NCBI GenBank assembly: GCA_963837285.1
Contig: CAWIMS010000001.1
Span: 248,001-312,000 of the forward strand
Reading direction: 5' to 3'
Length of the DNA: 64,000 bases
Origin: Planosporangium sp963837285
Lineage (GTDB): Bacteria; Actinomycetota; Actinomycetes; Mycobacteriales; Micromonosporaceae
Shown in pieces: positions 34,246 through 42,675 of this stretch (the stretch's first letter is position 1; each line of letters begins with the position of its first letter). The position numbers and the translations under genes are program-made. The notes beneath the pieces were generated by a model. The model searched no databases, was not told the DNA's origin, and was given only the letters and a program-made list of their open reading frames with translations.

Positions 34246-34581
34246 TTCTTTTGTCTCGCTTGCCGCAGTGGATCCCCATCGTCCCGGCTCGGGCCCCGAC
34301 CGACCGGTTGAATCTCATAGCGACCTATTTGCCAGCCGCGTGATGAACGTTGAGTAACCCGCGTTACACCGACAGGTTGCACCACAACAATGATCAATGC
34401 AAGTTGCAGTGCGGGGATTCCGCCGTGCGGGTGCGGTCAGATAGTGAGTATTCGGTGCGCCTTTGCTGAGTAAAGAGGTCACCCGTTTGGTCGACAGACC
34501 AGGCGGGTTGAAGTACGGGCTGAGCAGGCGGCAGACTGAGGTTGATCCACGCAGGGATCATGCAGTTGTCGGCGGAGGTGG
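34246..34581. other. Intergenic region (336 bp) before the XRE/DUF397 pair
   Basis: No coding frame is convincing. AT content is higher around 34,330-34,480, including TTGCACCACAACAATGATCA and TGCAAGTTGCA, a short dyad that could be a regulatory site. The ribosome binding site GGCGGAGGTGG immediately precedes ATG 34582. Confidence 0.5.
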
Positions 34582-35433
34582 ATGGTGAACAGCCGTCGCG
34601 GAAGTCCGACGCTGCGCCGCCGGCAGTTGGGGATGCAGTTGCGGCGGCTACGCGAGACGGCCGGCATCACCATCGACCAGGTGGCCGAGAAACTGGAGTG
34701 CTCGGCGTCCAAGATCTCGCGGATCGAAACCGGGCAGACCGGTGTCACCCCACGCGACGTTCACCAGCTGATCGTCATCTACGGGGTGCCCGAAGACGGC
34801 GCCGACCTGCTGCTGCGCTTCGCCCGCGAGGCGCGGCAGAAGGGCTGGTGGCAGCTGTACGGCACGGTTCTCACCTCGGCCTACGTGGGGCTGGAGTCGG
34901 CCGCGGACGCCGTCCGGTCGTACGAGGCCCTCGTTGTGCCGGGGCTGCTGCAGACCGAGGGTTATGCCCGCGCGATGATCGAGGGTGGCCGTCCGGACCT
35001 CGACGCCGCGGAGGTGGAGAAGCGGGTCCGTGTCCGGACGAACCGGCAATCGTTACTCAGTCAGGATGACCCGCTCGATCTCTGGATCGTGCTGGACGAA
35101 GCGGTCCTGCACCGTCCGGTTGGCGGGCGGGTGGTGATGCGGGAGCAGCTGGGCCACCTCGTCGAGGCGGCCAGCCTGCCCAGCGTCACGCTACAAGTGC
35201 TGCCATTCGCGGCGGGGGCGCACGCCGGGATGGACGGAACATTCACGATCCTTTTGTACAGCGAGTCCGAAGGCAAAAACCTGGTATTCGTCTCGAACGC
35301 CGCCGGTGGCCTGTTCCTGGAAAAGGACGAGGAACTCGAGCGGTACTCGTTTGTCTTCGATCATCTGCGGGCAAGTGCCCTGGCCCCCGACGAGGCGGTT
35401 TCGTTGATCGCCGGAATGGCAAAGGAGCTGTAG
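34582..35433 (+). CDS. Helix-turn-helix regulator with DUF5753
   Basis: This 283-residue regulator has an XRE DNA-binding domain at residues about 10-65 (LGMQLRRLRETAGITIDQVA, KLECSASKISRIETGQTGV) and the actinobacterial DUF5753 domain from about 95 onward. The latter includes SYEALVVPGLLQTEGYARAM, DLWIVLDEAVLHRPVGG and PSVTLQVLPFAAGAHAGMDG. These regulators control development and secondary metabolism and are typically encoded beside a DUF397 partner, as here: the next gene starts at the base after its stop. A strong GGAGG-type ribosome binding site precedes ATG 34582. Confidence 0.9.
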   Translation: MVNSRRGSPTLRRRQLGMQLRRLRETAGITIDQVAEKLECSASKISRIETGQTGVTPRDVHQLIVIYGVPEDGADLLLRFAREARQKGWWQLYGTVLTSAYVGLESAADAVRSYEALVVPGLLQTEGYARAMIEGGRPDLDAAEVEKRVRVRTNRQSLLSQDDPLDLWIVLDEAVLHRPVGGRVVMREQLGHLVEAASLPSVTLQVLPFAAGAHAGMDGTFTILLYSESEGKNLVFVSNAAGGLFLEKDEELERYSFVFDHLRASALAPDEAVSLIAGMAKEL

Positions 35434-35658
35434 ATGGAGATGGAAGCGAAGGGCCTCCGGGTCGACCTGGACGGCGCGGACTGGCATAAAAGCAACCGCA
35501 GCGGGCCGTACTCGGACAACTGCGTCGAGGTGGCGTTCATCGACGGCGCCATCGCGGTCCGCGACTCGAAGCACCCGCAAGGTCCGGTACTGCTGTTCAC
35601 CCAGGCCGAGTGGGACGCGTTCGTGGCGGGGGCCAAAGGCGGCGAGTTCGACCTGTAG
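35434..35658 (+). CDS. DUF397 domain protein
   Basis: This 74-residue protein is a DUF397 domain with the expected motifs ADWHKSNRSGPYSDNCVEVA, AVRDSKHPQGPVLLFTQAEW and DAFVAGAKGGEFDL. DUF397 proteins act as small antagonists or partners of the adjacent DUF5753 regulators, a pairing comparable to toxin-antitoxin-like control modules in Streptomyces (BldB-type systems are a looser analogy). It directly abuts the regulator gene and is followed by a strong hairpin terminator. Confidence 0.92.
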   Translation: MEMEAKGLRVDLDGADWHKSNRSGPYSDNCVEVAFIDGAIAVRDSKHPQGPVLLFTQAEWDAFVAGAKGGEFDL

Positions 35659-35666
35659 CACAGGCA

Positions 35667-35707
35667 CGAGGAGGGGTCGCCGCGACACGCGCGGCGGCCC
35701 CTCCTCG
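35667..35707 (+). terminator. Strong hairpin after DUF397
   Basis: CGAGGAGGGGTCGCCGCG and its complement form an 18-bp stem with one wobble around a short ACACG-type loop. It ends the XRE/DUF397 unit; the tail is not T-rich. Confidence 0.75.
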
Positions 35708-35777
35708 TACCCCTATTCGCGGATCCTCGTTGTACGAGCAGGGTACGAACGCTCTAGACAGGCAAAGGCGAGACGCG

Positions 35778-36248
35778 ATGACGACAGCTCCGGAGAACTA
35801 CGGCAACGGATCGGCCAAGACCGACGACCGGTTCGCCGCGCAGCTGAGCGGTTACCGCCCGGCCGCGCGCCGGGACAGCAGCGTGGTACTGCCGATCGAC
35901 GGCACCTCGGCCACGGAGGACCTGAGTCCCCGCAACGGCTCGGTCCCGTCGATCGACCGGATCAGCGGCCCGCTCGACACGGCCAACCCGATCGCGTCCT
36001 CGATGACGGCGCCCAAGCTGGTCGAGCCGGAGCTGACCGACCTCGGCTCGCTGAGCGAGTCGGTCTTCAACACCGACACCTGGCTCGACGGTCCGAGCGG
36101 CTCGATGGTCGACCATCCGCTGCTGCGCGGCCTCCTGCTCGAACTGCCGCCGAAGGGCAGCATGCCGACCGAGGAGTGGCTGGACCGGTGGTTCGAGGCG
36201 GCCCGCTCGATCCTTGAGCTGCTGTACGCGCAGAACGCCGTGCGCTGA
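35778..36248 (+). CDS. Conserved hypothetical protein (Micromonosporaceae-type)
   Basis: This 156-residue soluble, acidic protein has a disordered N-terminal half (MTTAPENYGNGSAKTDDRFA, rich in Ser, Asp and Gly) and a structured C-terminal helix pair, PLLRGLLLELPPKGSMPTEE and WLDRWFEAARSILELLYAQN. The helical end could dock onto another protein. There are no cysteines, signal peptide or known domain. The ATG at 35778 is the first in a frame with strong coding bias. The function is unknown. Confidence 0.6.
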   Translation: MTTAPENYGNGSAKTDDRFAAQLSGYRPAARRDSSVVLPIDGTSATEDLSPRNGSVPSIDRISGPLDTANPIASSMTAPKLVEPELTDLGSLSESVFNTDTWLDGPSGSMVDHPLLRGLLLELPPKGSMPTEEWLDRWFEAARSILELLYAQNAVR

Positions 36249-36282
36249 TACCCCCGGCGCCGGGACCTTCGGTCGGCGCTGG

Positions 36283-36813
36283 TCAAGATCGACGGAACTC
36301 CCAGCGGGTCATGGTGCCGACCAGATTCTCGTCGGCGTTCCAGCTCAACACCCGGGCCGGCCGGAGCCGGTAGATCGGCCCGGGCGGCTCCTCGGGGTCG
36401 ATCGCCCAGTCGTACTTGCGTTGGTACATCTGGGCAAACTCACCGAGCGTCGCCGGGTCGGAAAGACCCTCGACGGTACCCTCGATGATCGCTACCCGAT
36501 CCCCGTCCCCGGGGTGCGCCAGTGCCGCCGGGTTGCCGGCAAGGTTACTCGCCGTCGCCGTCTCGGCACCGGTGGAGAAGTACAGCCCGTCCGGTAGCCA
36601 GATCCCCCACACCGGCACCGCGTGTGGCCGTCCGTCCGGTCGCGTGGTCGTGAGCCAGTACGTGCGGGCGTTGACCAGCCAATCCTCGACGACCTCCCAG
36701 GGCAGCCTGGTGCCCGGTGGGGTCTGCGGATCCGGCACGCCGTAACCGGCCGGGATCGTCGGCTGCCGCGCCGCGGGTGACTGTGACGACGCAGTGTGTT
36801 CGTTGTCCGGCAT
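36283..36813 (-). CDS. Pyridoxamine 5'-phosphate oxidase-like flavin/F420-binding protein
   Basis: This 176-residue split-barrel protein has the PPOX-type core WLVNARTYWLTTTRPDGRPH, AVPVWGIWLPDGLYFSTGAE, SNLAGNPAALAHPGDGDRVA and IYRLRPARVLSWN. Actinobacterial members of this group often use F420 or FMN to reduce small molecules, or bind heme; the cofactor cannot be decided here. The N-terminal 30 residues are disordered. It is divergent from the first subtilase gene. The 150-bp space between them is AT-richer and probably carries both promoters. Confidence 0.82.
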   Translation of the reverse strand: MPDNEHTASSQSPAARQPTIPAGYGVPDPQTPPGTRLPWEVVEDWLVNARTYWLTTTRPDGRPHAVPVWGIWLPDGLYFSTGAETATASNLAGNPAALAHPGDGDRVAIIEGTVEGLSDPATLGEFAQMYQRKYDWAIDPEEPPGPIYRLRPARVLSWNADENLVGTMTRWEFRRS

Positions 36814-36966
36814 TGGTCCGTTCTCCTACCACTCCAGATGTATCGCCGTCTATATCTATGCAGGTAAGAGTTCCGCAAATACCCTCTCCTCCAACTGGAC
36901 ACTCTCCGCTGCCCCGGAAGCCAAAAGCACTCGGCGGAAAGGTCCAAAAGAGGGAGGAGTTGGGAG

Positions 36967-38901
36967 ATGAGGCTCCCAGTAAAACTCGGCACCCCCGGTA
37001 CCCGCAGGCGGATCGCCCTGCTCGGGTTCGCCACCGCCGCGACCGCCGCCGCGACCTTCGCGGCCATGGCCGCCGGTGGGGTCGCCTCCGCGGCGACCCC
37101 GGATGAGGCCGCCATCCGCGACGCCGGCACGGTCACGAACGTGCCGGACAGCTTCGTCGTGAAACTCAAGACAACCGGCATGCTCCAGGCGACCGCCATC
37201 GACACGTCGGCGCAGCGGTTGACCAGCCAGTACGGCGGCCGGATCAGCTACACGTACCACCGGGCGCTGAGTGGCTTCGCGGTGAAGGGCCTCACCGAGA
37301 AGCAGGCCCGTCGGCTCGCCGCCAACCCGGCCGTCGAGTACGTCCAGCGGGACGGCGTGTACAAGATCTCCGACACCCAGCAGAACGCCACCTGGGGTCT
37401 GGACCGGATCGACCAGCGCAACCTGCCGCTGGACGGCACGTACACGTACCCGAACACGGCGCAGAACGTGCACGCGTACATCATCGACACCGGCATCCGG
37501 GTCACGCACAGCCAGTTCGAGGGGCGGGCGACGCCCGGCTTCGACGCCGTCACCAGCGGCGGCAACGCCAACGACTGCCACGGCCACGGCACGCACGTCT
37601 CCGGCACGGTGGGCGGCAAGGACTACGGCGTCGCGAAGAAGGTCCAGCTCGTCGCGGTCCGGGTACTGGACTGCAACGGAAGTGGCAGCACCGCCGGTGT
37701 GACCGCCGGTATCGACTGGGTGACCCAGCACGCGATCAAGCCGGCCGTGGCGAACATGAGCCTCGGCGGCGGCGCGGACACCACCCTGGACAACGCGGTG
37801 GCCAACTCGATCGCGTCCGGCGTGACGTACGGGATAGCGGCCGGCAACGGCGACGCCTTCGGCAACCCGCAGAACGCGTGCAGCACGTCCCCGGCCCGGG
37901 TGCCGGCGGCGATCACGGTCGGCGCGACCCAGAACAACGACGCGAAGGCGTCCTTCTCCAACTTCGGCACCTGCCTGGACATCTTCGCCCCCGGTGTCGG
38001 CATCACCTCGTCGTGGAACACCAACGACACCGCGACGAACACGATCAGCGGTACCTCGATGGCGACCCCGCACGTGGTCGGCGTGGCCGCGCTCATCGCG
38101 TCCGCCCACCCGACCTGGACGCCGCAGCAGGTCCGCGACTCCATGGTCGGCTCCGCCACCCCGAACAAGGTGACCAACCCGGGTACCGGTTCGCCGAACC
38201 TGCTGCTGTTCGTGGACAACGGCACGCAGCCGCCGCCCACGAACGACTTCTCGGTCGCGGTCTCGCCGGCCTCCGGCTCGGTCGCGCCCGGCGGGTCGGC
38301 CTCGGCGACCGTGAGCACCGCGGTCACCTCCGGCTCGGCCGTCACGGTGAGTCTGTCGGCCAGCGGCGCGCCGGCCGGCGGCACCGCCACGGTGAACCCG
38401 AACTCGGTCACCTCCGGCGGCTCGGCGACCCTCAACGTCACGACCTCCGCCTCGACCCCGCCCGGCACGTACACCGTGACGGTGACGGGTACGTCCGGCT
38501 CGACCTCGCACTCCGCCACGTTCACCCTGACCGTCACCGGCGGCGGTGGCGGCGGATGCAGCGGTACCAACGGGACCGATGTCTCGATCCCGGACGCGGG
38601 TGCCGCGGTGCGCAGCACGATCACGATCTCCGGCTGTAACCGGAGCGCCTCCGCCACGTCCAAGGTCGAGGTGCACATCAAGCACACGTACCGGGGCGAC
38701 CTGCGCATCGACCTGATCGCGCCGGACGGCAGCTCGTACCGGTTGAAGACGGAGAACATCTCGGACGGTGCTGACAACGTCGACACCACGTACACCGTCA
38801 ATGTGTCCAGCGAGGCCGCGAACGGCGCCTGGAAGCTTCAGGTGCAGGACCGGTACCGGATCGACACCGGGTTCCTCGACACCTGGACGTTGACCGTCTA
38901 A
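36967..38901 (+). CDS. Secreted S8 serine protease with P domain
   Basis: This 644-residue exported subtilase has a signal peptide (residues 1 to about 43, ending VASAA) and an inhibitor-I9-like propeptide (about 55-130). The S8 domain carries the catalytic triad Asp174 (AYIIDTGI), His207 (CHGHGTHVSG) and Ser364 (GTSMATPHVVG). A Thr/Ser/Gly-rich linker (about 420-530) leads to a C-terminal proprotein-convertase P domain (VEVHIKHTYRGDLRIDLIAP, DTWTLTV). GGGAGGAGTTGGGAG gives a good ribosome binding site. It is adjacent to a close paralogue lacking the P domain; both resemble thermitase-like secreted peptidases of actinomycetes. Confidence 0.93.
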   Translation: MRLPVKLGTPGTRRRIALLGFATAATAAATFAAMAAGGVASAATPDEAAIRDAGTVTNVPDSFVVKLKTTGMLQATAIDTSAQRLTSQYGGRISYTYHRALSGFAVKGLTEKQARRLAANPAVEYVQRDGVYKISDTQQNATWGLDRIDQRNLPLDGTYTYPNTAQNVHAYIIDTGIRVTHSQFEGRATPGFDAVTSGGNANDCHGHGTHVSGTVGGKDYGVAKKVQLVAVRVLDCNGSGSTAGVTAGIDWVTQHAIKPAVANMSLGGGADTTLDNAVANSIASGVTYGIAAGNGDAFGNPQNACSTSPARVPAAITVGATQNNDAKASFSNFGTCLDIFAPGVGITSSWNTNDTATNTISGTSMATPHVVGVAALIASAHPTWTPQQVRDSMVGSATPNKVTNPGTGSPNLLLFVDNGTQPPPTNDFSVAVSPASGSVAPGGSASATVSTAVTSGSAVTVSLSASGAPAGGTATVNPNSVTSGGSATLNVTTSASTPPGTYTVTVTGTSGSTSHSATFTLTVTGGGGGGCSGTNGTDVSIPDAGAAVRSTITISGCNRSASATSKVEVHIKHTYRGDLRIDLIAPDGSSYRLKTENISDGADNVDTTYTVNVSSEAANGAWKLQVQDRYRIDTGFLDTWTLTV

Positions 38902-38919
38902 ATCGACAGATGACGATGG

Positions 38920-38956
38920 CTGAGCCCGGCGCGAGGATCGCCGGGCTCAGTTGTTC
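38920..38956 (+). terminator. Intrinsic terminator between the two subtilases
   Basis: A perfect 12-bp stem CTGAGCCCGGCG (38920-38931, complement 38939-38950) with a seven-base loop is followed by TTGTTCTTG. It ends the P-domain subtilase transcript, so the second subtilase has its own promoter. Confidence 0.82.
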
Positions 38957-39149
38957 TTGCAGGTCGGGGCCCATTCTGCGGGGCGGCGAAGCGCCTTCGG
39001 CAGACCCGAAGCTTCGTTCAAATTATCTTTAAGTGTCTATTTCTTACCCGCTCTACGCGCATAGGGTGCGTCCCAACGGCCAGCGTGCGCGGTGCCCGCC
39101 GGGTTCCCGCTTCCCGCGCTGCCGCTCGCCAATGGGAGGAATGAACGAG

Positions 39150-40385
39150 ATGAGAGCCAGGCTCTTCGCGCGTCGCCGGCTGCTGGCGATCGGCGGCGTG
39201 GCCGCGGCCGGCGTGGTGGCCGCCGCGGTCGTGGCCGCCGTCGGCACCGCGGACGCGGCGACCAGAAGCGCGGCCGCCCAGGCAGGCGAGATCCGGGCCG
39301 CCGGCTCTCCCGACGCGGTCCGCAACAGCTATATCGTCGTGCTCAAGGACAGCCAGATCAGCACCGCCGCGGTGGACGGCACGGCGCACAGCCTCACGGC
39401 CAGGCACGGCGGCGCCGTGAAGCAGACCTGGGACGCGGCCCTGCGCGGCTTCGAGCTGTCCGCGAGTGAGGCGACCGCGCGCACGTACGCCAAGGACCCC
39501 CGGGTCGCGTACGTCGAGGCGAACCAGACGGTGCACACCATGGGTACCGAGAACAACCCGCCGTCCTACGGCCTGGACCGGGTCGACCAGCGCAACCTGC
39601 CGCTGGACCACAAGTACACGTTCCCGACCACCGCGGCGAACGTGCACGCGTACATCATCGACACCGGCATCCGCACCACCCACCAGGAGTTCGGCGGCCG
39701 GGCCAGCGTCGGCACCGACGCGGTCGGCGACGGGCGTAACGGCCAGGACTGCAACGGCCACGGCACGCACGTCTCCGGCACAGTCGGTGGATCCACGGTC
39801 GGCCTCGCCAAGGGCGTCAAGCTGGTGGCCGTGCGGGTGCTCGACTGCAACGGCAGCGGCACCAACGCCGGCGTGATCAAGGGCATCGACTGGGTGACCA
39901 AGAACGCGATCAAGCCGGCCGTGGCCAACATGAGCCTCGGTGGCGGCGCCAGCGCCACGCTCGACGCGGCGGTGCAGCGGTCGATCAACTCGGGCGTGAC
40001 GTACGCGATCGCGGCCGGCAACGAGAACCAGAACGCGTGCAACGACTCGCCGGCGCGGGTCGGCGCGGCGATCACCGTCGGCGCCACCGACGCGGGCGAC
40101 AACCGCGCCTCGTTCTCCAACTTCGGCACCTGCGTCGACATCTTCGCGCCGGGCGTCAACATCGTGTCGTCGTTCGCCGACAGCAACACCGCCCGGGCCA
40201 CCCTGAGCGGTACGTCGATGGCGACCCCGCACGTGACCGGCTCGGCGGCACTCGTGCTCGGCCTGCACCCCAACTTCAGCCCGGCGCAGGTACGCGACGC
40301 GCTGGTCAACAACTCGACCCCGAACAAGGTCAAGAACCCGGGCAGCGGCTCGCCCAACAAGCTCCTGTTCGTCGCGCAGCAGTAA
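39150..40385 (+). CDS. Secreted S8 serine protease without P domain
   Basis: This 411-residue exported subtilase is paralogous to the upstream one. It has a basic signal peptide (RARLFARRRLLAIGGVAAAG, cleavage near ADA), a propeptide (SYIVVLKDSQIST through GTENNPPSYGL), and the S8 triad in AYIIDTGIRTTH, CNGHGTHVSGT and LSGTSMATPH. It ends right after the catalytic domain (NKLLFVAQQ), so it lacks the P domain. I chose ATG 39150, about 10 bases after GGGAGG; ATG 39141 is in frame but almost touches that site. The mature domains share long identical stretches, evidence of a tandem duplication. Confidence 0.92.
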   Translation: MRARLFARRRLLAIGGVAAAGVVAAAVVAAVGTADAATRSAAAQAGEIRAAGSPDAVRNSYIVVLKDSQISTAAVDGTAHSLTARHGGAVKQTWDAALRGFELSASEATARTYAKDPRVAYVEANQTVHTMGTENNPPSYGLDRVDQRNLPLDHKYTFPTTAANVHAYIIDTGIRTTHQEFGGRASVGTDAVGDGRNGQDCNGHGTHVSGTVGGSTVGLAKGVKLVAVRVLDCNGSGTNAGVIKGIDWVTKNAIKPAVANMSLGGGASATLDAAVQRSINSGVTYAIAAGNENQNACNDSPARVGAAITVGATDAGDNRASFSNFGTCVDIFAPGVNIVSSFADSNTARATLSGTSMATPHVTGSAALVLGLHPNFSPAQVRDALVNNSTPNKVKNPGSGSPNKLLFVAQQ

Positions 40386-40396
40386 ACGGCTCTTCG

Positions 40397-40446
40397 AGAT
40401 CTTGGACAGTTAGACCGGTTGTCGCCGGCCTAACTGTCCAAGATCT
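40397..40446. repeat. GATC-bounded inverted repeat D (likely terminator)
   Basis: Perfect 17-bp arms AGATCTTGGACAGTTAG (40397-40413 and 40430-40446) enclose a loop with its own CCGG/CCGG ends, followed by TTTGG. It lies between the second subtilase and the deaminase gene, upstream of a leaderless promoter. Confidence 0.8.
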
Positions 40447-40463
40447 TTGGCTATGGTGGCCCG

Positions 40464-41417
40464 GTGACGCCGAAAATCGAACTGCATGTACACCTGGAAG
40501 GCGCGATCCGGCCGGCGACCCTGCTGGAAATAGCCCGGCGAAACGACCTGCCGCTGCCGGTGGACACCGTCGAGGAACTGGCCACGCTCTACGAGTTCAC
40601 CGACTTCAAGCACTTCATCGAGGTGTGGATCCTCACCACCAACTGCCTGCGCACCGCCGACGATTTCCGGCGGATCGTGGTCGACTACGCGGCCGAGGCG
40701 GCCTCGTTCGGCGCCGTCTACCTGGAAGCGATCTTCTCCCCGTCCGAGCGGGTCGAGCGCGGCCTTGCCTGGGACGAGATCTTCACCGGGTACACCGAGG
40801 GCGCGGTCGAGGCGGCCGAGCGGCACGGCGTCACCATTCTGTTCACCCCGGACCTGTACCGCGGCCTCGATCCGGCTATCGCGGAGCAGTGCGCGCGGAC
40901 CGCCGTGCGCTACCGGGACCGCGGTGTCGTCGGGCTCGGGCTCGGCGGCGACGAGACGGCGACCACCATCGCCCCCTACCGGCAGGCGTTCGAGATCGCC
41001 CGCGACGGTGGCCTCGCGCTCGTGCCGCACGCCGGCGAAGCCGACGGACCGGACGCGATCCGCGCGGCGCTCACCCTCGATCCCGCGCGCATCCGGCACG
41101 GGATCCGCGCGGTCGAGGATCCGGGGGTACTGAAGGAGCTCGCCGACCGGGATCTCGTTCTCGACGTCTGTCCCACGTCGAACCTGCGTACCCGCGTCGT
41201 GTCGAGCCTGGCCGAGCATCCGCTGCCGAGGCTGCGCGCCGCCGGCATCCGGTGCACGATCAACACCGACGACCCGGCGATGTTCGGCACCGACCTCGGT
41301 CGCGAGTACGCGGCGGCGGCGGCCCTGGGGGTGTCCGCCGAGGACGCGTACGCGGCCGGCGTCGCTGGTGCCCTGTGCGACGAGGCGACAAAGGACCGCC
41401 TGCGCGGTTTGGGATGA
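40464..41417 (+). CDS. Adenosine/aminodeoxyfutalosine deaminase family
   Basis: This 317-residue metal-dependent amidohydrolase has the expected motifs: KIELHVHLEGAIRP (metal-binding HxH), the LALVPHAGEADGPDAIR loop with the substrate-binding Glu, RIRHGIRAVEDPGVL, DVCPTSNLRTRVV and CTINTDDPAMFGTDL. It hydrolyses the 6-amino group of adenosine, or in some actinomycetes of 6-aminodeoxyfutalosine in menaquinone synthesis; the two cannot be separated by eye. It is leaderless: TATGGT ends six bases before GTG 40464. Confidence 0.88.
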   Translation: MTPKIELHVHLEGAIRPATLLEIARRNDLPLPVDTVEELATLYEFTDFKHFIEVWILTTNCLRTADDFRRIVVDYAAEAASFGAVYLEAIFSPSERVERGLAWDEIFTGYTEGAVEAAERHGVTILFTPDLYRGLDPAIAEQCARTAVRYRDRGVVGLGLGGDETATTIAPYRQAFEIARDGGLALVPHAGEADGPDAIRAALTLDPARIRHGIRAVEDPGVLKELADRDLVLDVCPTSNLRTRVVSSLAEHPLPRLRAAGIRCTINTDDPAMFGTDLGREYAAAAALGVSAEDAYAAGVAGALCDEATKDRLRGLG

Positions 41418-41491
41418 TCGGACAATGCCGTCTGGCCGGACGGCTTGCCTACGCTAGCCCACGGCTCTGTTCTGTCCGGAAAGGCGGCCCA

Positions 41492-41803
41492 ATGGACGTG
41501 ACCACGACGTTTGCGGTGTTGACCGGCATTGGCATGGTCGCGTACAGCGTCGGCGCATTCGGCCTGCTCGACGCGTACCACAAACGCCATCCCCACCTGA
41601 GCCGGGTCGACTGGCTGATCAGCCTGTACATGTTCGGCGTGCTGCTCAACGTCGTCGCGTACATGATCTATGACCGCTGGTGGGTCGCCGCCCCGCTGGT
41701 GCTGATGCTGCTGCCCGCCGACCGGGCCATGCGGATGCGCGCCGAGCAGCGCCAGCGCCGGGCCGTGCTGGAGACGCTCGACCGACCTTCCGAAGACGAG
41801 TAA
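41492..41803 (+). CDS. Small membrane protein with three helices
   Basis: This 103-residue protein has an N-terminal hydrophobic stretch (FAVLTGIGMVAYSVGAFGLL), a second one (LISLYMFGVLLNVVAYMIYD) and a third short one (AAPLVLMLLPADR), then a charged, Arg-rich cytoplasmic tail ending in DRPSEDE. No family is recognised. GGAAAGG gives a ribosome binding site, and TACGCT at about 41,450 is a candidate -10. Its stop touches repeat A5, which exactly fills the gap to the convergent glycosyltransferase gene. Confidence 0.62.
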   Translation: MDVTTTFAVLTGIGMVAYSVGAFGLLDAYHKRHPHLSRVDWLISLYMFGVLLNVVAYMIYDRWWVAAPLVLMLLPADRAMRMRAEQRQRRAVLETLDRPSEDE

Positions 41804-41880
41804 AGATCGTCACAACTTCCCCGAAGTCGTTGCCTCAGACCCGCACTATGGCCACAACTCCCCGGAAGTTGTGCCGATCT
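41804..41880. repeat. Family A double-dyad repeat, copy A5
   Basis: It runs AGATCGTCACAACTTCCCC through GTTGTGCCGATCT, with dyad centres at 41,821 and 41,863 (42 bp apart). It begins at the base after a TAA stop and ends at the base before the minus-strand stop of the WecB gene, so it is the entire convergent intergenic space. Confidence 0.87.
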
Positions 41881-42675
41881 TCAGACCGGGAATGAAGTCA
41901 GGCGCTCGGTCGCGGGTGCCGGCGGGGTCGCCTTCCACACCTTTGTCTTCTGTGCCGTGAGGCGGGCCAGGTAGGCCGGATTGAGCAGCAGGTACCGCTT
42001 CCACAGCCGGCCCGGCTCCAGCCCGAGCCGCCACAGCCACTCCAGGCCGCGCTTCTGCATCCACTCCGGCGGCTTGCGTAGCTGCCCGGCGTGGTAGTCG
42101 AACGCCGCCCCGACCGCGAGCAGCGGCGCGTCGATCAGCGGGCGCATCGCGTACGCGAAGATCTCCTGCCGCGGGCAACCGAGCCCGACCAGAACGACCC
42201 GCGCGCCCGATGCCCGGACCCGTTCGGCGATCTCCTCCGCCTCGCCCGGTTGCGCGGACCGGAACTTCGACGGCTCGACTCCGGCGATCTTGAGTGCCGG
42301 CAGCAGCTCGGCCAGCTTGGGAACCAGCCGGTCCAGGGTTTCGGCGGTCGAGCCGTACAGATAGACAGGTAGCCCCTCGGCCGCGCAGCCGCCCAGCACC
42401 TCCAGGGTCAGCGTCGGCCCGTACACCCGGTCGGTGAGCCCGGCGCCGTACAGCGAGTTGAGCGCCCACCGCACCGGCTGCCCGTCGGGCGTGACCAGGT
42501 CGAACGAGTTGAGCCGGGCGCCGTGCGCGGGGTCCTGCACGCCGGTCATCACGCCGTGCACGGCGAGCGCGGTCAGCGCGAACGGCCGGTGCTCACGGGC
42601 GGCGGCGAGCACCTCGGCGGTCGCCTCGTCGTAGGTTGTGGCGTCGACGAGCACCCCGAGCACGCTGTGCTTCAT
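41881..42675 (-). CDS. WecB/TagA/CpsF family glycosyltransferase
   Basis: This 264-residue glycosyltransferase (family GT26) has the expected N-terminal motif (ALAVHGVMTGVQDPAHGARL, DLVTPDGQPVRWALN), the YLYGSTAETLDRLVPKLAEL region and GARVVLVGLGCPRQEIFAYA, then the C-terminal basic LEWLWRLGLEPGRLWKRYL. Enzymes of this family add N-acetylmannosamine-type sugars to lipid carriers in wall or capsular polymer synthesis. Its start overlaps the end of the upstream epimerase gene by four bases (ATGA), so the two act in one pathway. Confidence 0.9.
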   Translation of the reverse strand: MKHSVLGVLVDATTYDEATAEVLAAAREHRPFALTALAVHGVMTGVQDPAHGARLNSFDLVTPDGQPVRWALNSLYGAGLTDRVYGPTLTLEVLGGCAAEGLPVYLYGSTAETLDRLVPKLAELLPALKIAGVEPSKFRSAQPGEAEEIAERVRASGARVVLVGLGCPRQEIFAYAMRPLIDAPLLAVGAAFDYHAGQLRKPPEWMQKRGLEWLWRLGLEPGRLWKRYLLLNPAYLARLTAQKTKVWKATPPAPATERLTSFPV

